The notes below the pieces were generated by a model. That model saw nothing but the letters and a program-made list of their open reading frames with translations. It made no database searches and had not been told where the DNA came from. From Deinococcus hopiensis KR-140 (GTDB lineage: Bacteria; Deinococcota; Deinococci; Deinococcales; Deinococcaceae), in the NCBI RefSeq assembly GCF_900176165.1, contig NZ_FWWU01000009.1:918001-982000 (forward strand): a stretch of 64,000 nt of DNA, read 5' to 3'. The translations under genes were made by a program, and so were the position numbers. The first letter of the stretch is position 1. The number at the start of each line of letters is the position of its first letter. Positions 10,511-18,579 of this stretch are shown piece after piece.

Positions 10511-11188
10511 AAAGACTCAGGAGTTCCCCGGTCTCGTTCGTCACGCTCGCCGACAAATCAAAACGGTCGTGAGAAGGAAGAGGGGAGTATTCGGGCGCTG
10601 GTGGTCTTCTTATGGGGAGGCTGTTTTTCTCCAAGGACTTGGAAGTGTAGGGGGAAACCGCTCCACCGCACTCCACTCAGGCATGAATCTACATAAAAAC
10701 CCTGTGTTGGGGGCGGATATGTTACGAGCGACGAAAGGGACCGAAGTCCAAAAGGTTCTGGCTGTACAGAAGGCCTGGCTGGCCTGAAGCAGTGGCTTGG
10801 GCAACAGTATATGTTGCGATTTTGAAAGCGCTGGGGTGGCCTAAAAGTAGGCACAGGCATATTAAGCGGAGAATTCAATCTTGCTCGCCCAGGAATGAAG
10901 AAGGCGGAAAAAATTCATTCAGATACCGAGAAACTTAATTCGGCGACGGCAACCAATGAGTATAACGGAGGGATGCACAAAAAACCCGCTCTCTACGATG
11001 CAGACCACTGTTAAATACACGATTTGTTAGAGTCTCCTGCTCGCGTATTCAAAAACTTGTCCTTTGATGCGGTCAGGGCGTGAAATTCAATGGGTGGCGA
11101 ATGTGCCGTCACAGGTGGAGGGCGGAGGGTCGGCCCACCTGTGGCAAATTTGCCCTCTCGGTATCACAGCGCGTGTCACGATGATGTC
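10511..11188. other. Gene-free interval, lower GC
   Basis: About 680 bases with lower GC than the neighbours (for example 10790-11060). Short open frames occur on both strands, but none has a ribosome site, codon bias or recognisable residues. I see no repeats shared with the rest of the window. It may be a decayed insertion marking the left edge of the accessory region. Confidence 0.5.
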
Positions 11189-11353
11189 ATGTCCGAAGAT
11201 GCCCACGCCCAGGCAAATGCCGAGCAGGTTCGGGTATTGCAAGAAGCGCTCGCGGAGGTCTCCCTCTCCCCCAAGGGCGCCATTTTTCCTTCCGTGGAGC
11301 AGGGCGAGGGCTCCATCCCGGTCACAGGCGAGCTTGAGATCAGCGTCTCCTGA
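11189..11353 (+). CDS. Small hypothetical protein, 54 aa
   Basis: The ATG at 11189 begins MSEDAHAQANAEQVRVLQ, an acidic helix, followed by a short beta-rich tail (GSIPVTGELEISVS). The frame is open upstream to 11090 but without a sensible start. Codon use is typical of the host (high GC3). Function unknown. Confidence 0.5.
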   Translation: MSEDAHAQANAEQVRVLQEALAEVSLSPKGAIFPSVEQGEGSIPVTGELEISVS

Positions 11354-11420
11354 AGTCTGCCCCGGCCTGCGTTGAGCCTCCGCTCACCCCGCACAGAGGC
11401 CCCCAGCGCACCCTGGAGTC

Positions 11421-11588
11421 ATGCCACACAAGGACAACTACAACAAGGGCGAGCGTGACCACAGCCCCAAACCCGGCTCCAACCACGGCAGTGCGGACGA
11501 CAAGGCCGGTGACGGCCAGCGCAACGGCAGTGAGAGCGGTGGGGGCAAGGACGGCGGCAAGGGTGACAGCGGCAAGGACAAGAGCTGA
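11421..11588 (+). CDS. Very hydrophilic small protein, 55 aa
   Basis: MPHKDNYNKGERDHSPKP begins the product, which is nearly all Gly, Lys, Asp, Ser and Asn (GGGKDGGKGDSGKDKS at the end). It is predicted to be disordered and resembles small desiccation- or stress-related hydrophilins in composition only. A GGAG lies just before the ATG. It is below the size usually annotated. Confidence 0.55.
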   Translation: MPHKDNYNKGERDHSPKPGSNHGSADDKAGDGQRNGSESGGGKDGGKGDSGKDKS

Positions 11589-11723
11589 GGGCGGAGCGCC
11601 AGGACAGGGGAGACGGGGCAGGGTCCGTTTCCCCTTCTGCTGCCCCGGTTGCTCTTCCCCGGTCTCAACTCCCCTGAAGTTCCGCCTCACCCAGGCGGTC
11701 TTCCGCTTGCCTACGGTGGGCGG

Positions 11724-11978
11724 ATGACCCAGGACCGAATCCAGAACAGAGCCTTCACAATGGTGTTGCCCGGTGGGCGCGTGCCTGCCCGTTTCGTCAC
11801 GCTGGAAGACGGCACACCCGGCGTGGAGGTGGAGGGCGTGACGTTCCCCCACGTCACCGACGAGGTGCCCCACGGCATCAAGGGCAACACCGACGAGCAG
11901 CGCCGTGTGGTGGACGAGCTGCGCCTGCGCTTCCGCATCACCTCCGAGCCCACCGTCTTCGCCTTCGAGGTGGAGTAA
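11724..11978 (+). CDS. Hypothetical protein, 84 aa
   Basis: Starts at the ATG in GGCGGATGACC. The product (MTQDRIQNRAFTMVLPGG...) is beta-rich and soluble and unlike anything I can name. Its TAA stop is followed immediately, in the same frame, by the next open frame, so a single stop separates the two. Confidence 0.6.
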   Translation: MTQDRIQNRAFTMVLPGGRVPARFVTLEDGTPGVEVEGVTFPHVTDEVPHGIKGNTDEQRRVVDELRLRFRITSEPTVFAFEVE

Positions 11979-12014
11979 CTGTTCCCGCCGCCCCTCCCCG
12001 AGGCCCATCTGCGC

Positions 12015-12251
12015 GTGTTGCGGGCCCTACAAAGCGGTGCTGACATGGTGATGCACCGCCGCCCAACCCGTGGACCCTACTACACCCTCGCCGGACGCCG
12101 CCTGAGCGTGCTGCTGTTCAAGGAATTGGAGGCGCGCCGGTTGATCTCGCCGGCCACGTCCGGCCGGGAAAAGACCACTTACATTCTGAGTGCCGCGGGG
12201 GAGCAACTCCTCGCGGAACAGGGCCGGACCGAGGGCCTGCAATTGCCGTAA
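12015..12251 (+). CDS. Winged-helix-like small protein, about 78-90 aa
   Basis: The residues LRALQSGADMVMHRRPTRGPYYTLAGRRLSVLLFKELEARRLIS (about positions 2-45) followed by GREKTTYILSAAGEQLL look like a MarR/PadR-style recognition helix and wing. The GTG at 12015 gives 78 aa; the frame continues upstream without a stop to 11979, where a CTG could serve. It directly follows the 84-aa gene in the same frame. Confidence 0.5.
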   Translation: MLRALQSGADMVMHRRPTRGPYYTLAGRRLSVLLFKELEARRLISPATSGREKTTYILSAAGEQLLAEQGRTEGLQLP

Positions 12252-12576
12252 CGGAGCGGGTGGGGCGGCCCAATCCCCCTTGACGGCCCCTTCATTTACC
12301 CCTGCAGCCGACTGAAAGGGCCTGGGCCTGCTTCAAACCGCTCCACGCCGCTCCGCCGGCATACTCGGTGCAGCGTTCCTGGGGAAACAGACGACGCCCA
12401 CCTGCTCAAAAACGGGCGCGCAAGCGGGGATGGGTCCTGGGTAGGTTCAACTCCAGCGGCTCCCGTTGCGGGCGGCTGGGGGCTTTCGCGGCCTCCTGTC
12501 TTTTTGCCTGTTCCTGTCTCCCGTCCTCCCAGCGCTTGTGCTGCCCATGTCAGAGTCGGCACTTTACCCTTCAACC
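12252..12576. other. Intergenic, no gene seen
   Basis: No convincing reading frame. The last 35 bases hold a promoter-like arrangement for the small gene at 12577: TGTCA at 12548-12552, TTACCC as a -10-like box, then 7 nt to the ATG. The TGTCA half-site is the same 24 nt from the start codon as in the related genes at 20448 and 43456. Confidence 0.5.
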
Positions 12577-12675
12577 ATGCCCCGCCCCGTCTCTACCCCC
12601 CTGCTGATCCTTCTTCTCCTTGCGGGGGCGCTCCTGACGTTTCAGGCCGTGACGGGAGGCGTTCTTCAGGGGTAG
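12577..12675 (+). CDS. Small single-span membrane protein, 32 aa (family MPRPxST, copy 1)
   Basis: MPRPVSTPLLILLLLAGALL begins a 32-residue protein that is one hydrophobic helix with a positively charged N-terminus. Paralogs of the same length occur at 20448-20546 and 43456-43554 and share MPRPxST, the LLL core and TxxAV. The conserved length, start and stop over three copies make chance unlikely. Function unknown; a phage-type lysis, holin or toxin peptide, or a regulatory membrane peptide, would all fit. Confidence 0.65.
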   Translation: MPRPVSTPLLILLLLAGALLTFQAVTGGVLQG

Positions 12676-12734
12676 GGCCTCTGTTTCGGTAGAAAAAGAC
12701 CCCATTTGGCAGTACGGCAGGCGGGACACTTTGA

Positions 12735-12778
12735 TGGCAACGGTATTGATGTCCGCAAAAGGCGGCACATAGAAAATC
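12735..12778. repeat. Left-end repeat related to the leuS 3' end (copy at 12.7 kb)
   Basis: The block GGCAACGGTATTGATGTCCG followed by CAAAAGGCGGCACAT closely matches 37591-37630 (ACAACGATATTGATGATCG, TAAAAGTCGGCACAT). Its first half corresponds to the last codons of leuS at 46970-46990. I read it as the left attachment site of the integrated array. Confidence 0.6.
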
Positions 12779-13234
12779 AGTCACCATTTACTGCGAGAGT
12801 CACCCTTGCGGTGAGCGGCGACGCTGTTTGTACGGTTTCCTGAAGGTGGAGCTGGCCGCCGCATATACGGCCAGCTCCACCTTCAGGTGTGGCCAGCTCT
12901 CCCAGATCAGGAAGGCGAAGGCCTCGTTGGGGATGGAGAGGATGGCGGGGCAGGCGGGTCGACCGGGCGTGAATGCGGGACTTTCGGCCCAGGTCTCCAG
13001 CAAGAGCTGGGGTCTTCTGCTGTGGATGCGGCGGCTCACCGCCTCACGAGTGCAGCGTCGGTGTACATCAATCCCTCTGGCGGGGAACAGGCAAGGCGCC
13101 CTGACCTCCGTGGACGACAAGAGGCGGCCCCCGCACCCGAGGTTTTGGAGGAAAGTCAAGGGAATAAGTAGGCGGAGGTCAGGTGGGCCAGTCAGCAGAA
13201 GCCACCGCGAACTCCATCAGGGCGAGCATGGATT
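12779..13234. other. Intergenic with possible gene remnant
   Basis: No intact gene. An inverted repeat (GGAGCTGGCCG near 12849 and CGGCCAGCTCC near 12870) lies close to the left-end repeat. The minus-strand translation here contains a W-(x)n-LKVELAVYA segment that faintly resembles the C-terminus of the gene at 36446-36844, which also follows a left-end repeat. Confidence 0.35.
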
Positions 13235-13783
13235 TCAAGACGTCTCCTTCCTCGACCCGGAGGAGTCGCCCTCCTGGATGGCTTCCAGAATAACTTCGGG
13301 ATTGCTGACCTGCTGCATCACCTGGGCATCCTCGTCATACCGGTTGCGGACGTTGGGCAGGTCCCGTCTCAGCTCCTCCAGCAGCGCAATCGTCTTGGCC
13401 GAGCGCTGTTCGGTCAGCAGCACGATCTGAAGTTGCAGCTGCGCCCGCTGTTCGGCGAGCTGCCCTTGCCGCGCCTGCCCAACGAGAACGGTGGTGGTCA
13501 CGATGAGGCCCAGCAGGCCGATGAGGCCTTGCAGCCAGTAGAACGGGGCTTCGTCCCAGGGTTTACGGCCCAGGTGCTTGAGTTCCAGGTTGAGGGCGAT
13601 CCAGAGGAGGAACAGGACCAGGGTGGTCACGATGAAGCCGGGGTGGCTCAGGAACATGCTCATCCGTTCCAGGGGGCGGTGGAGGTGGGTCAGCTCGCGT
13701 TCGCTCTGTTGCTGGAGGAGGGTGTGGATCTCAGCGGTTTCGTGGACGAGATCGTTGAGCCGGTCGTGTTCAGGTAAGGTCAT
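13235..13783 (-). CDS. DUF1003 membrane protein
   Basis: From the ATG at 13783 the product is about 182 residues. Two membrane helices (about 45-65 and 80-105) are separated by a short loop with FYWLQGL, followed by a long coiled cytoplasmic tail (QLAEQRAQLQLQIVLLTEQRS). This layout matches the DUF1003 family of small cyclic-nucleotide- or metal-associated membrane proteins, whose function is not established. Upstream the frame stays open to 13894 but lacks a plausible start. Confidence 0.75.
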   Translation of the reverse strand: MTLPEHDRLNDLVHETAEIHTLLQQQSERELTHLHRPLERMSMFLSHPGFIVTTLVLFLLWIALNLELKHLGRKPWDEAPFYWLQGLIGLLGLIVTTTVLVGQARQGQLAEQRAQLQLQIVLLTEQRSAKTIALLEELRRDLPNVRNRYDEDAQVMQQVSNPEVILEAIQEGDSSGSRKETS

Positions 13784-13832
13784 TGTGCTTCCATGCTGAT
13801 GCCTCCGACCCCTGCAGGCTGGACGTTTCCTT

Positions 13833-14194
13833 TCACTCGTCCATCCGAAAGAGGATTTCGACCACTTCCTGACTTCGCCCGTTTGCAAAATCACGCTCTT
13901 GGCCGTACCCGATGAATCCGCACTTCCTCAGGACGCGGTGGGAAGCCGCGTTGTTTGGTACGGCGCGCCCGTAGAGAGGTCGCTGCGGCTCCAGCGGTGA
14001 ACTGACCGAGGGCTGCCATCGCCACGCCACGGCCCCAGAAGGACCGGTCAACCCAGTACTTGACCTCGCGGTCATCCCCATGGTCAAAGGCCCCGGTGTC
14101 CCGCGACTTCCCCTCAGGCCAGAATCGTGAGGGTCAACATTGGACTGTTGGTGCGGATACGCCAGAGCGAGGTGTGCCTGGGCGGCCGTGTCAT
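13833..14194 (-). pseudogene. GNAT/RimJ-type acetyltransferase, broken by a stop and frameshifts
   Basis: Pieces of one protein occur in successive frames: LWRIRTNSPMLTLTILA then a stop; DREVKYWVDRSFWGRGVAMAAL; and finally VPNNAASHRVLRKCGFIGYGQERDF. Together they make the RimJ-like fold with the WGRGVA coenzyme A loop. At least one in-frame TGA and two frame changes are needed, so the gene is dead unless the sequence has errors. Confidence 0.75.
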
Positions 14195-14451
14195 GGCGCA
14201 GATCACGCCTGTCAGCAACACACTTTTTAGAGCGCAACCAGCACGACGACAAAGAAGAGAGAGGAGCCTTTCGACTCCCCCCGTGTGTTCAGTTTCCCGG
14301 GTGTGCCCCGTTCGTCTGTTCGCGCGCCCGTCTTTACCTCTGAGGTGGACGCCACCCTCGTGTGCTGTGGACTGCACGACTCTTGCGAGCCAGAAAAACA
14401 ACTATACAGCTTCTCCTTAGACATAACAAGGGGCCAGGGCGGCCAGCGTGG

Positions 14452-14610
14452 TCACCTCAGGTTCCGGCCAGCAAGCGTCCCTGCGGTCAAGGCCAGGACA
14501 ATCCCCAAGGAGCTGCCGAGGACAACGCTATCCAAGACGTTGCTTAAAGAAATGCTCATGCCTATGCCCACGCAGAGCCAACTGACGAGGGCTTCCTTCT
14601 TGGTCTCCAT
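14452..14610 (-). CDS. Small glycine-rich membrane protein, 52 aa
   Basis: METKKEALVSWLCVGIGMSI opens a protein that is hydrophobic over most of its length with regularly spaced Gly and Ser (LSNVLDSVVLGSSLGIVLAL). This is a glycine-zipper type of small membrane peptide known in many bacteria without fixed function. Much longer upstream extension is open but is Arg/Cys-rich and improbable. Confidence 0.55.
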   Translation of the reverse strand: METKKEALVSWLCVGIGMSISLSNVLDSVVLGSSLGIVLALTAGTLAGRNLR

Positions 14611-14724
14611 GTTCCGGAGTGTAGTTGCCCTAAGTCTGATGTCCGTCAGCCAAAAGTAGGCCGTACATCCACCGTTTTGATTCTGTTGCTCGCCTCGCGC
14701 GCCCGGGGGCGCCGCACTTGTCTG

Positions 14725-15180
14725 CTCCCAAACGCACCCTTCCCGTGAACTGGCGCAAGCTCCGCACGCTGGAGGGCGCCCGCACTGGCTCCGTGAGCAG
14801 CAGAGCAGCGCGAAGCCAGGAACCAAGCCGAAACGCTGGTACCAAGCCCTCCAGCGCCAGGAGACCGTCACCCGTGGCGCGGAAGTCCCTCACAGCACCC
14901 ACCGCGGCAGCGGCCCTGCAAGCGCAGCGCCGATCGCTGCCTCGGTGGCGCAGCAGGTCCTCCTGCCCCCGCAATCGACAGCCAGGTTCCTGCTGCTCCC
15001 GGGGCAATCGCCGCCTATGCTGTTCAGGCGGTGTCCACGTCCGCTGCGGCAATTTCGAGCGCTGTAGGTGCGGCTGTAGCATCGGCAGCGGCCGCCATTG
15101 CCGATGCAGTCACCGCTGCCCTGGCCAATCCCTTTCCCCAGCCCCTCCGGTCGACAACTCGCCACGGCCTATTGCTCCTC
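14725..15180 (+). pseudogene. Decayed Ala/Pro-rich gene remnant
   Basis: Fragments in shifting frames, including a stretch rich in Ala and Val (SAAAISSAVGAAVASAAAAI region near 15040-15110), suggest a degraded structural or linker protein, perhaps related to the Pro-rich gene at 41082. No intact frame or start is found. Confidence 0.3.
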
Positions 15181-15230
15181 TCACTCCCCGAACTTGAGTG
15201 CCCGGCGCGCCACGTACAGCGGCGTAAAGG

Positions 15231-15274
15231 AAAAAAGGCCCCACCCGCCGTGAGGCACGGGTGGGGCCTTTTTT
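15231..15274. terminator. Strong bidirectional terminator
   Basis: AAAAAAGGCCCCACCC and its exact complement GGGTGGGGCCTTTTTT flank a 12-base loop, so the hairpin can stop transcription on both strands. It begins a right-end module like those at 36.3, 37.5 and 46.9 kb. Confidence 0.85.
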
Positions 15275-15331
15275 GCATACAGGGTGGGGAAGAGGATGTG
15301 GATAACCAAAGGACTCTTTTGCGTTTTTTAC
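15275..15331 (+). repeat. Right-end repeat resembling the region beside leuS (copy at 15.3 kb)
   Basis: After the terminator come ACAGGGTGGGGAAGAGGATG, TGGATAACCAAAGGACT and CTTTTGCGTTTTTTAC. The same order occurs at 36319-36375 and 46918-46972. The last part corresponds to the leuS stop region. It is the most diverged copy. Confidence 0.5.
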
Positions 15332-15715
15332 CTGTTTCCCCTCCCCGACCTTAATCCGGCTGGGGCGTTCTGCTGCCCTGCCACGCGCGGCCCAACTCTT
15401 AAGCCGTGCGCGGCCGCACTTTCTTCCTGCCCAAGTTCACCCCGGTACCGGGCACTTCGCCATACTGGGAGAAAAGGTACAAGAAGGCAGCTGGTTGTTG
15501 TCTTACTGATGGAAATCTCGTGCTGGAGGTCGCAAAAATATTCAACCATGCAACTTTTGCCCTCTTTGGTGTGGGCTTGGATCGCGTGAAATGTGCTGGC
15601 CCTCCTGGGCGTGGGAACCCGTGCATGGCTTCGCCGAGATGGGCCCGTTCCACCCCACGACGGGTAATGACACTCTTCCTGCCCCCAGAAGGGGAGCCTT
15701 GATGTGGTGACTTGG
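15332..15715. other. No intact gene; promoter-like repeat remnant
   Basis: At 15423-15472 the sequence CTTCCTGCCCAAGTTCACCC ... TTCGCCATACTGGGAGAA is a diverged copy of the block that precedes the holin-like gene at 39254 and also occurs at 17862-17905. Nothing translatable as a holin follows here. Confidence 0.4.
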
Positions 15716-15886
15716 TCACGCCAGTCTGGTGTCCAGGGTTTCTGTGGCCGCTTCGGCTGAGCACGAGTCGTCGCCCATCTCCCAGTCCTCCACCTCTTCG
15801 CGCGGCTTGAACCATTGTTTTGGCCGAATGTATCGGTCCACACGCCGTGTAGACCAGATCAATTCGTCTGCTACTTCCAGCTCCAC
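15716..15886 (-). CDS. Small TRRVDRY-family protein (copy 1), start uncertain
   Basis: The minus strand encodes SDLGVELEVADELIWSTRRV, then DRYIRPKQWFKPREEVEDWE, and ends TETLDTRLA. It aligns along its length with the protein at 38895-39113 (RATRRVDRYTKPGKWLKPTE, then EYVEIWE). A stop lies just upstream and no ATG is present, so a GTG at 15886 or a TTG two codons earlier is used, or the 5' end is lost. Function unknown. Confidence 0.5.
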   Translation of the reverse strand: MELEVADELIWSTRRVDRYIRPKQWFKPREEVEDWEMGDDSCSAEAATETLDTRLA

Positions 15887-16022
15887 GCCCAAGTCGCTCG
15901 CCCTGATGATTCAGATAGGTGAGTCGATCGTCGTCAGCTTGATCAAGCTGTGCCCTCCCAATGTCCCCTGTCCCCGGCGCGGTGGGGTTCTTGCTGCTAG
16001 GACGGCGGTTCGGCGCAGAGCG

Positions 16023-16244
16023 TCAAGCCCAACGGTGGACCAACCAGGGCACGCCCTCCTGCACGGGGCGGCTCAAGCGGTAGACGTGCCCAATCACGTC
16101 CTCCCAGACTTCCACGTACTCCGTCTTACGTCCCCCATCCTGAATGAACTGGTGGTTGTAGCGCTTCAGACACTGAATGAGGCGAATGGTTTTCCCTTGG
16201 CTCTCCACGACCACCGTATTTCCGTAATGGGCCTGTACCTGCAT
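16023..16244 (-). CDS. Small TRRVDRY-family-like protein (copy 2), 73 aa
   Basis: From the ATG at 16244 (GAAAGCG upstream) the product begins MQVQAHYGNTVVVESQGKTI and contains RKTEYVEVWE, matching KPTEYVEIWE in the 38895 copy, followed by an RLSR/RVSRG-like motif and a W-(x)-V-x-RW end. It is the most diverged of the three paralogs. Small, soluble and beta-rich; possibly nucleic-acid binding. Confidence 0.55.
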   Translation of the reverse strand: MQVQAHYGNTVVVESQGKTIRLIQCLKRYNHQFIQDGGRKTEYVEVWEDVIGHVYRLSRPVQEGVPWLVHRWA

Positions 16245-16368
16245 CGCTTTCAGCGTAGGGGAAGTCTCCTTTCCGCGCCGTGAACAACCCATCTTTCCCG
16301 CCAGCGCTCCGGCCCGCTTTTGTAGGGACGCCGACAGGTCCACCGGGCCTTGCATGACACTGTGCCGC

Positions 16369-16569
16369 ATGGCATTTAAAGTTGGAGACCAGGTGAAGTG
16401 GAACAGTCATGGGGGCGAGGCGCACGGGAAGATTGTGCAGATCGCCCACGAGGACGGCGAGGTCAGCGGATTTCACTACAAGGCCAGCAAGGACGAGCCC
16501 CGCTACATCGTTGAACTGGAGGGCGGCAAGCATGCCGCGCACACGGAGAGCGCGCTTTCGAGGATGTAG
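16369..16569 (+). CDS. DUF2945 / hypervirulence-associated TUDOR-domain protein
   Basis: The 66-residue protein (MAFKVGDQVKWNSHGGEAHG, then KIVQIAHEDGEVSGFHYKAS and PRYIVELEGGKHAAH) has the GDxVxWNSxxGxxxGxI signature of DUF2945, a one-domain SH3/TUDOR-like fold common in plant- and soil-associated bacteria. Its biochemical role is unknown. I chose the second ATG because homology begins there. Confidence 0.85.
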   Translation: MAFKVGDQVKWNSHGGEAHGKIVQIAHEDGEVSGFHYKASKDEPRYIVELEGGKHAAHTESALSRM

Positions 16570-16644
16570 CCCGCCAACGCCCAACCCAGCCCCCGCCCTG
16601 CGTGGGGGGGGTGTCATTCGGTCTGTCACGCCCGGCCCGACGCT

Positions 16645-16767
16645 TAGCGCATGTGTCGACGTGCGGACTTTTAACCGAGCCCGGCGAGCGAAATGCGCGT
16701 GGAGGAGAATGGAGCGCCGTGAGGGTGCCCCTTCCACGCGCGGCGCCCCATTCGGACAACTGCTCTA
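16645..16767 (+). repeat. MITE-like repeat, family 1 (copy 2, diverged)
   Basis: Starts TAGCGCATGTGTC and ends GACAACTGCTCTA, with the interior landmarks GGACTTTTAACC, GCGAAATGCGCGTGG and GAGGGTGCCCCTTCCACGCG in the same order as in 3359-3485. Its right end is the target of the next insertion. Confidence 0.7.
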
Positions 16768-16876
16768 TTGATCCCGGCGTAAGTTCGCACCGGTTCTACC
16801 CGACTTGAGGCATGAGGAACCTGGCCAGCACACATGACGTTCCACCGTGATCCATACCGGTTTATGCCGGGATCAA
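16768..16876. mobile_element. Mini-element of the IS630 type (MITE), 109 bp
   Basis: Terminal inverted repeats TTGATCCCGGCGTAA and TTATGCCGGGATCAA are the same as the ends of the IS630-type element at 44203-45245. The element is flanked by TA on both sides, the IS630 target. It carries no gene and would need the transposase in trans. Confidence 0.8.
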
Positions 16877-16878
16877 TA

Positions 16879-17828
16879 AAGTGCGTCTGAAAAAGGTCAG
16901 GGTGGACCTTTGGCCAAACGGCGGACCATCAAGCGGATCCTCACCTCGTAGACAAGGTTCTCAGCCGTCTCCGGCAGCGCTTCATCGTCCCCGGCCATGC
17001 GCCTGGATTTCCAGGGCCAGGCAAAGGTCCGCTCCACGACCCGGCGCCGTTTCAACACCACAAATCCCGCAGGCACCTCCACGACGTGTGGAGGTGCGCC
17101 CTTCGGTGCCCAGGTGGTCTGCCGGCCTGACCAGGGATGCTTCACGATCTCCAGCGTCCAGCCGAGAAACGTTCCCTGTTCTCCTGCCAATTTTCCGGTG
17201 TGTCCCGCATCCGCCCACGGGTGCTTCATTCGGGGAAAAACATTCGGCGCCCCCTTGCAGGAGGAGGACCGCGCCCGCGCGGGGGAAGGATATCCGCTTC
17301 ATGCACTTTGATCGCCATGACGAGGCAGGGCGTATCCACGAGCAGATCACGCTTCCTTCCATTGACCTTCTGACCGCCGTCGTCACCACGTGGCCCCCCC
17401 ACCTCGGTGGTTATGACCGATTGGCTGTCAATCATTCCAGCACTTGGTGTCTCAGGACGTCCTTCTCGCACCCGGACGACCTTCACGCAATTTGATCTGC
17501 AACGTTTCCCACACGCCTTGCCGCCTCCACATCCTGTGCGCGTGGTCGGTTGTTTGCCAGGGGGAAAGATCGTGAGGCCGTCGCCCGCCAGGCCACGACC
17601 TCCGCGGAGGACGGAGAAGATGCTCTCCAGAATTTCTTGCAAAGACCACTTGCGCGGTCGACCCACAAGCGATTCAGGTGGGGTCAGCGGCTGGAGGACG
17701 TTCCACTCGGCATCGGTGAGGTCGTTTAGGAGGTCACGCCCGCGTCACGCGCGCACCACCTCCGCCCTATCATCCCTCCATCCTCTAAGCAGGTAAAACC
17801 CGTTCCAGCACGTTTTTCAGACGCACTT
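16879..17828 (-). mobile_element. IS5-family insertion sequence, about 950 bp
   Basis: Inverted repeats AAGTGCGTCTGAAAAA and TTTTTCAGACGCACTT define the ends, with TA on each side. It sits exactly against the mini-element to its left, so three elements are stacked here. The transposase inside is broken. Confidence 0.8.
16897..17750 (-). pseudogene. IS5-family transposase, frameshifted
   Basis: Read from right to left, the pieces LTDAEWNVLQPLTPPE, GRPRKWSLQEILESIFSVLR, PSAGMIDSQSVITTEVGGPR, KVNGRKRDLLVDT and FVVLKRRRVVERTFAWPWKS are conserved blocks of IS5-group transposases, including the first catalytic Asp in MIDSQS and the late Glu in VVERTFAW. They lie in more than one frame, so the protein cannot be made. 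Confidence 0.8.
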
Positions 17829-17830
17829 TA

Positions 17831-18016
17831 GGCCATGCGCGTCCTCAACCTCTTCCTGCCCAGGTCCACCCTGGCACCTGGGCAGTTCGTCATGCCGGGA
17901 AAAAAGAGGCCCCCCTTGCGTGCATCCTTCCGCCGTTCCACAGCGGCTCTGCTCGAAACCCCTGGGAAACGTTCGCTCTTGTCTCCGCTGACTTTGGCGT
18001 CATCGTTTACGGCGGC
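17831..18016. other. Holin-promoter-like repeat, no gene
   Basis: CTTCCTGCCCAGGTCCACCC ... CCTGGGCAGTTCGTCATGCC (17858-17903) is a close copy of 39190-39238, which precedes the holin-like gene. It includes the inverted repeat CCCAGG/CCTGGG. The downstream membrane protein is missing here. Confidence 0.5.
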
Positions 18017-18487
18017 TTGTCCTACCCCAACGTCTACTCCGTCTCAAAGGGTTACGCCGTCTTGGTTCACCTCGTCGCCACCCGGTACGGTCGGCCTGGC
18101 CAGGTTCTGAAGACGCAAGTGGGGGAGAAGCTGTATGTCACGGCGGCCTCACAAGACGACCTTACGGAGGCTGCAGCGCGTCCTCGCGCCTTGCCACCCC
18201 TGGAGGGCTCTACACGCTTGTGCCGGGCACGGCAGGCTTCTGCGTGATCCTGGACATCTACCTACACGCCCACTTCACCGGTCGGGAAGCGCCGATCATG
18301 GGTGGCGAGCTGTCGACGGCGGTTCCCGCGATGCTTGGCGTCCATACCCTGCGCGGGATCGGCGCGGACCGAGCGAATGCGGCCAGTGGCATCGCGCCAG
18401 TCCCGGTGGACCCACAGAGCCAGTGCAGCGGGTGACGACCCCCTCTCCCCAAGCGGGCGTGCTGCCTGATCTGCGGCCCCGCCATTA
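18017..18487 (+). pseudogene. Remnant of phage endolysin C-terminus
   Basis: The stretch AMLGVHTLRGIGADRANAAS, then GIAPVPVDP, and in the next frame VLPDLRPRH, matches the C-terminus of the endolysin gene at 40850-41073 (GMLGVHTARGISADRANAAN, then SIAPVPVDP, ending LPDLRARD). The upstream frame (LSYPNVYSVSKGYAVLVHLV) is unrecognised. Several frame changes and no start: a dead fragment of a second copy of the lysis module. Confidence 0.6.
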
Positions 18488-18579
18488 GGGGAATGGCATA
18501 ACTTCCATGACAGTCATGGTGCAGCCTGTTACGAGGATCTGTACGCATCGGCAGTACCTTTCCTCATGGTGGAGTCTCC

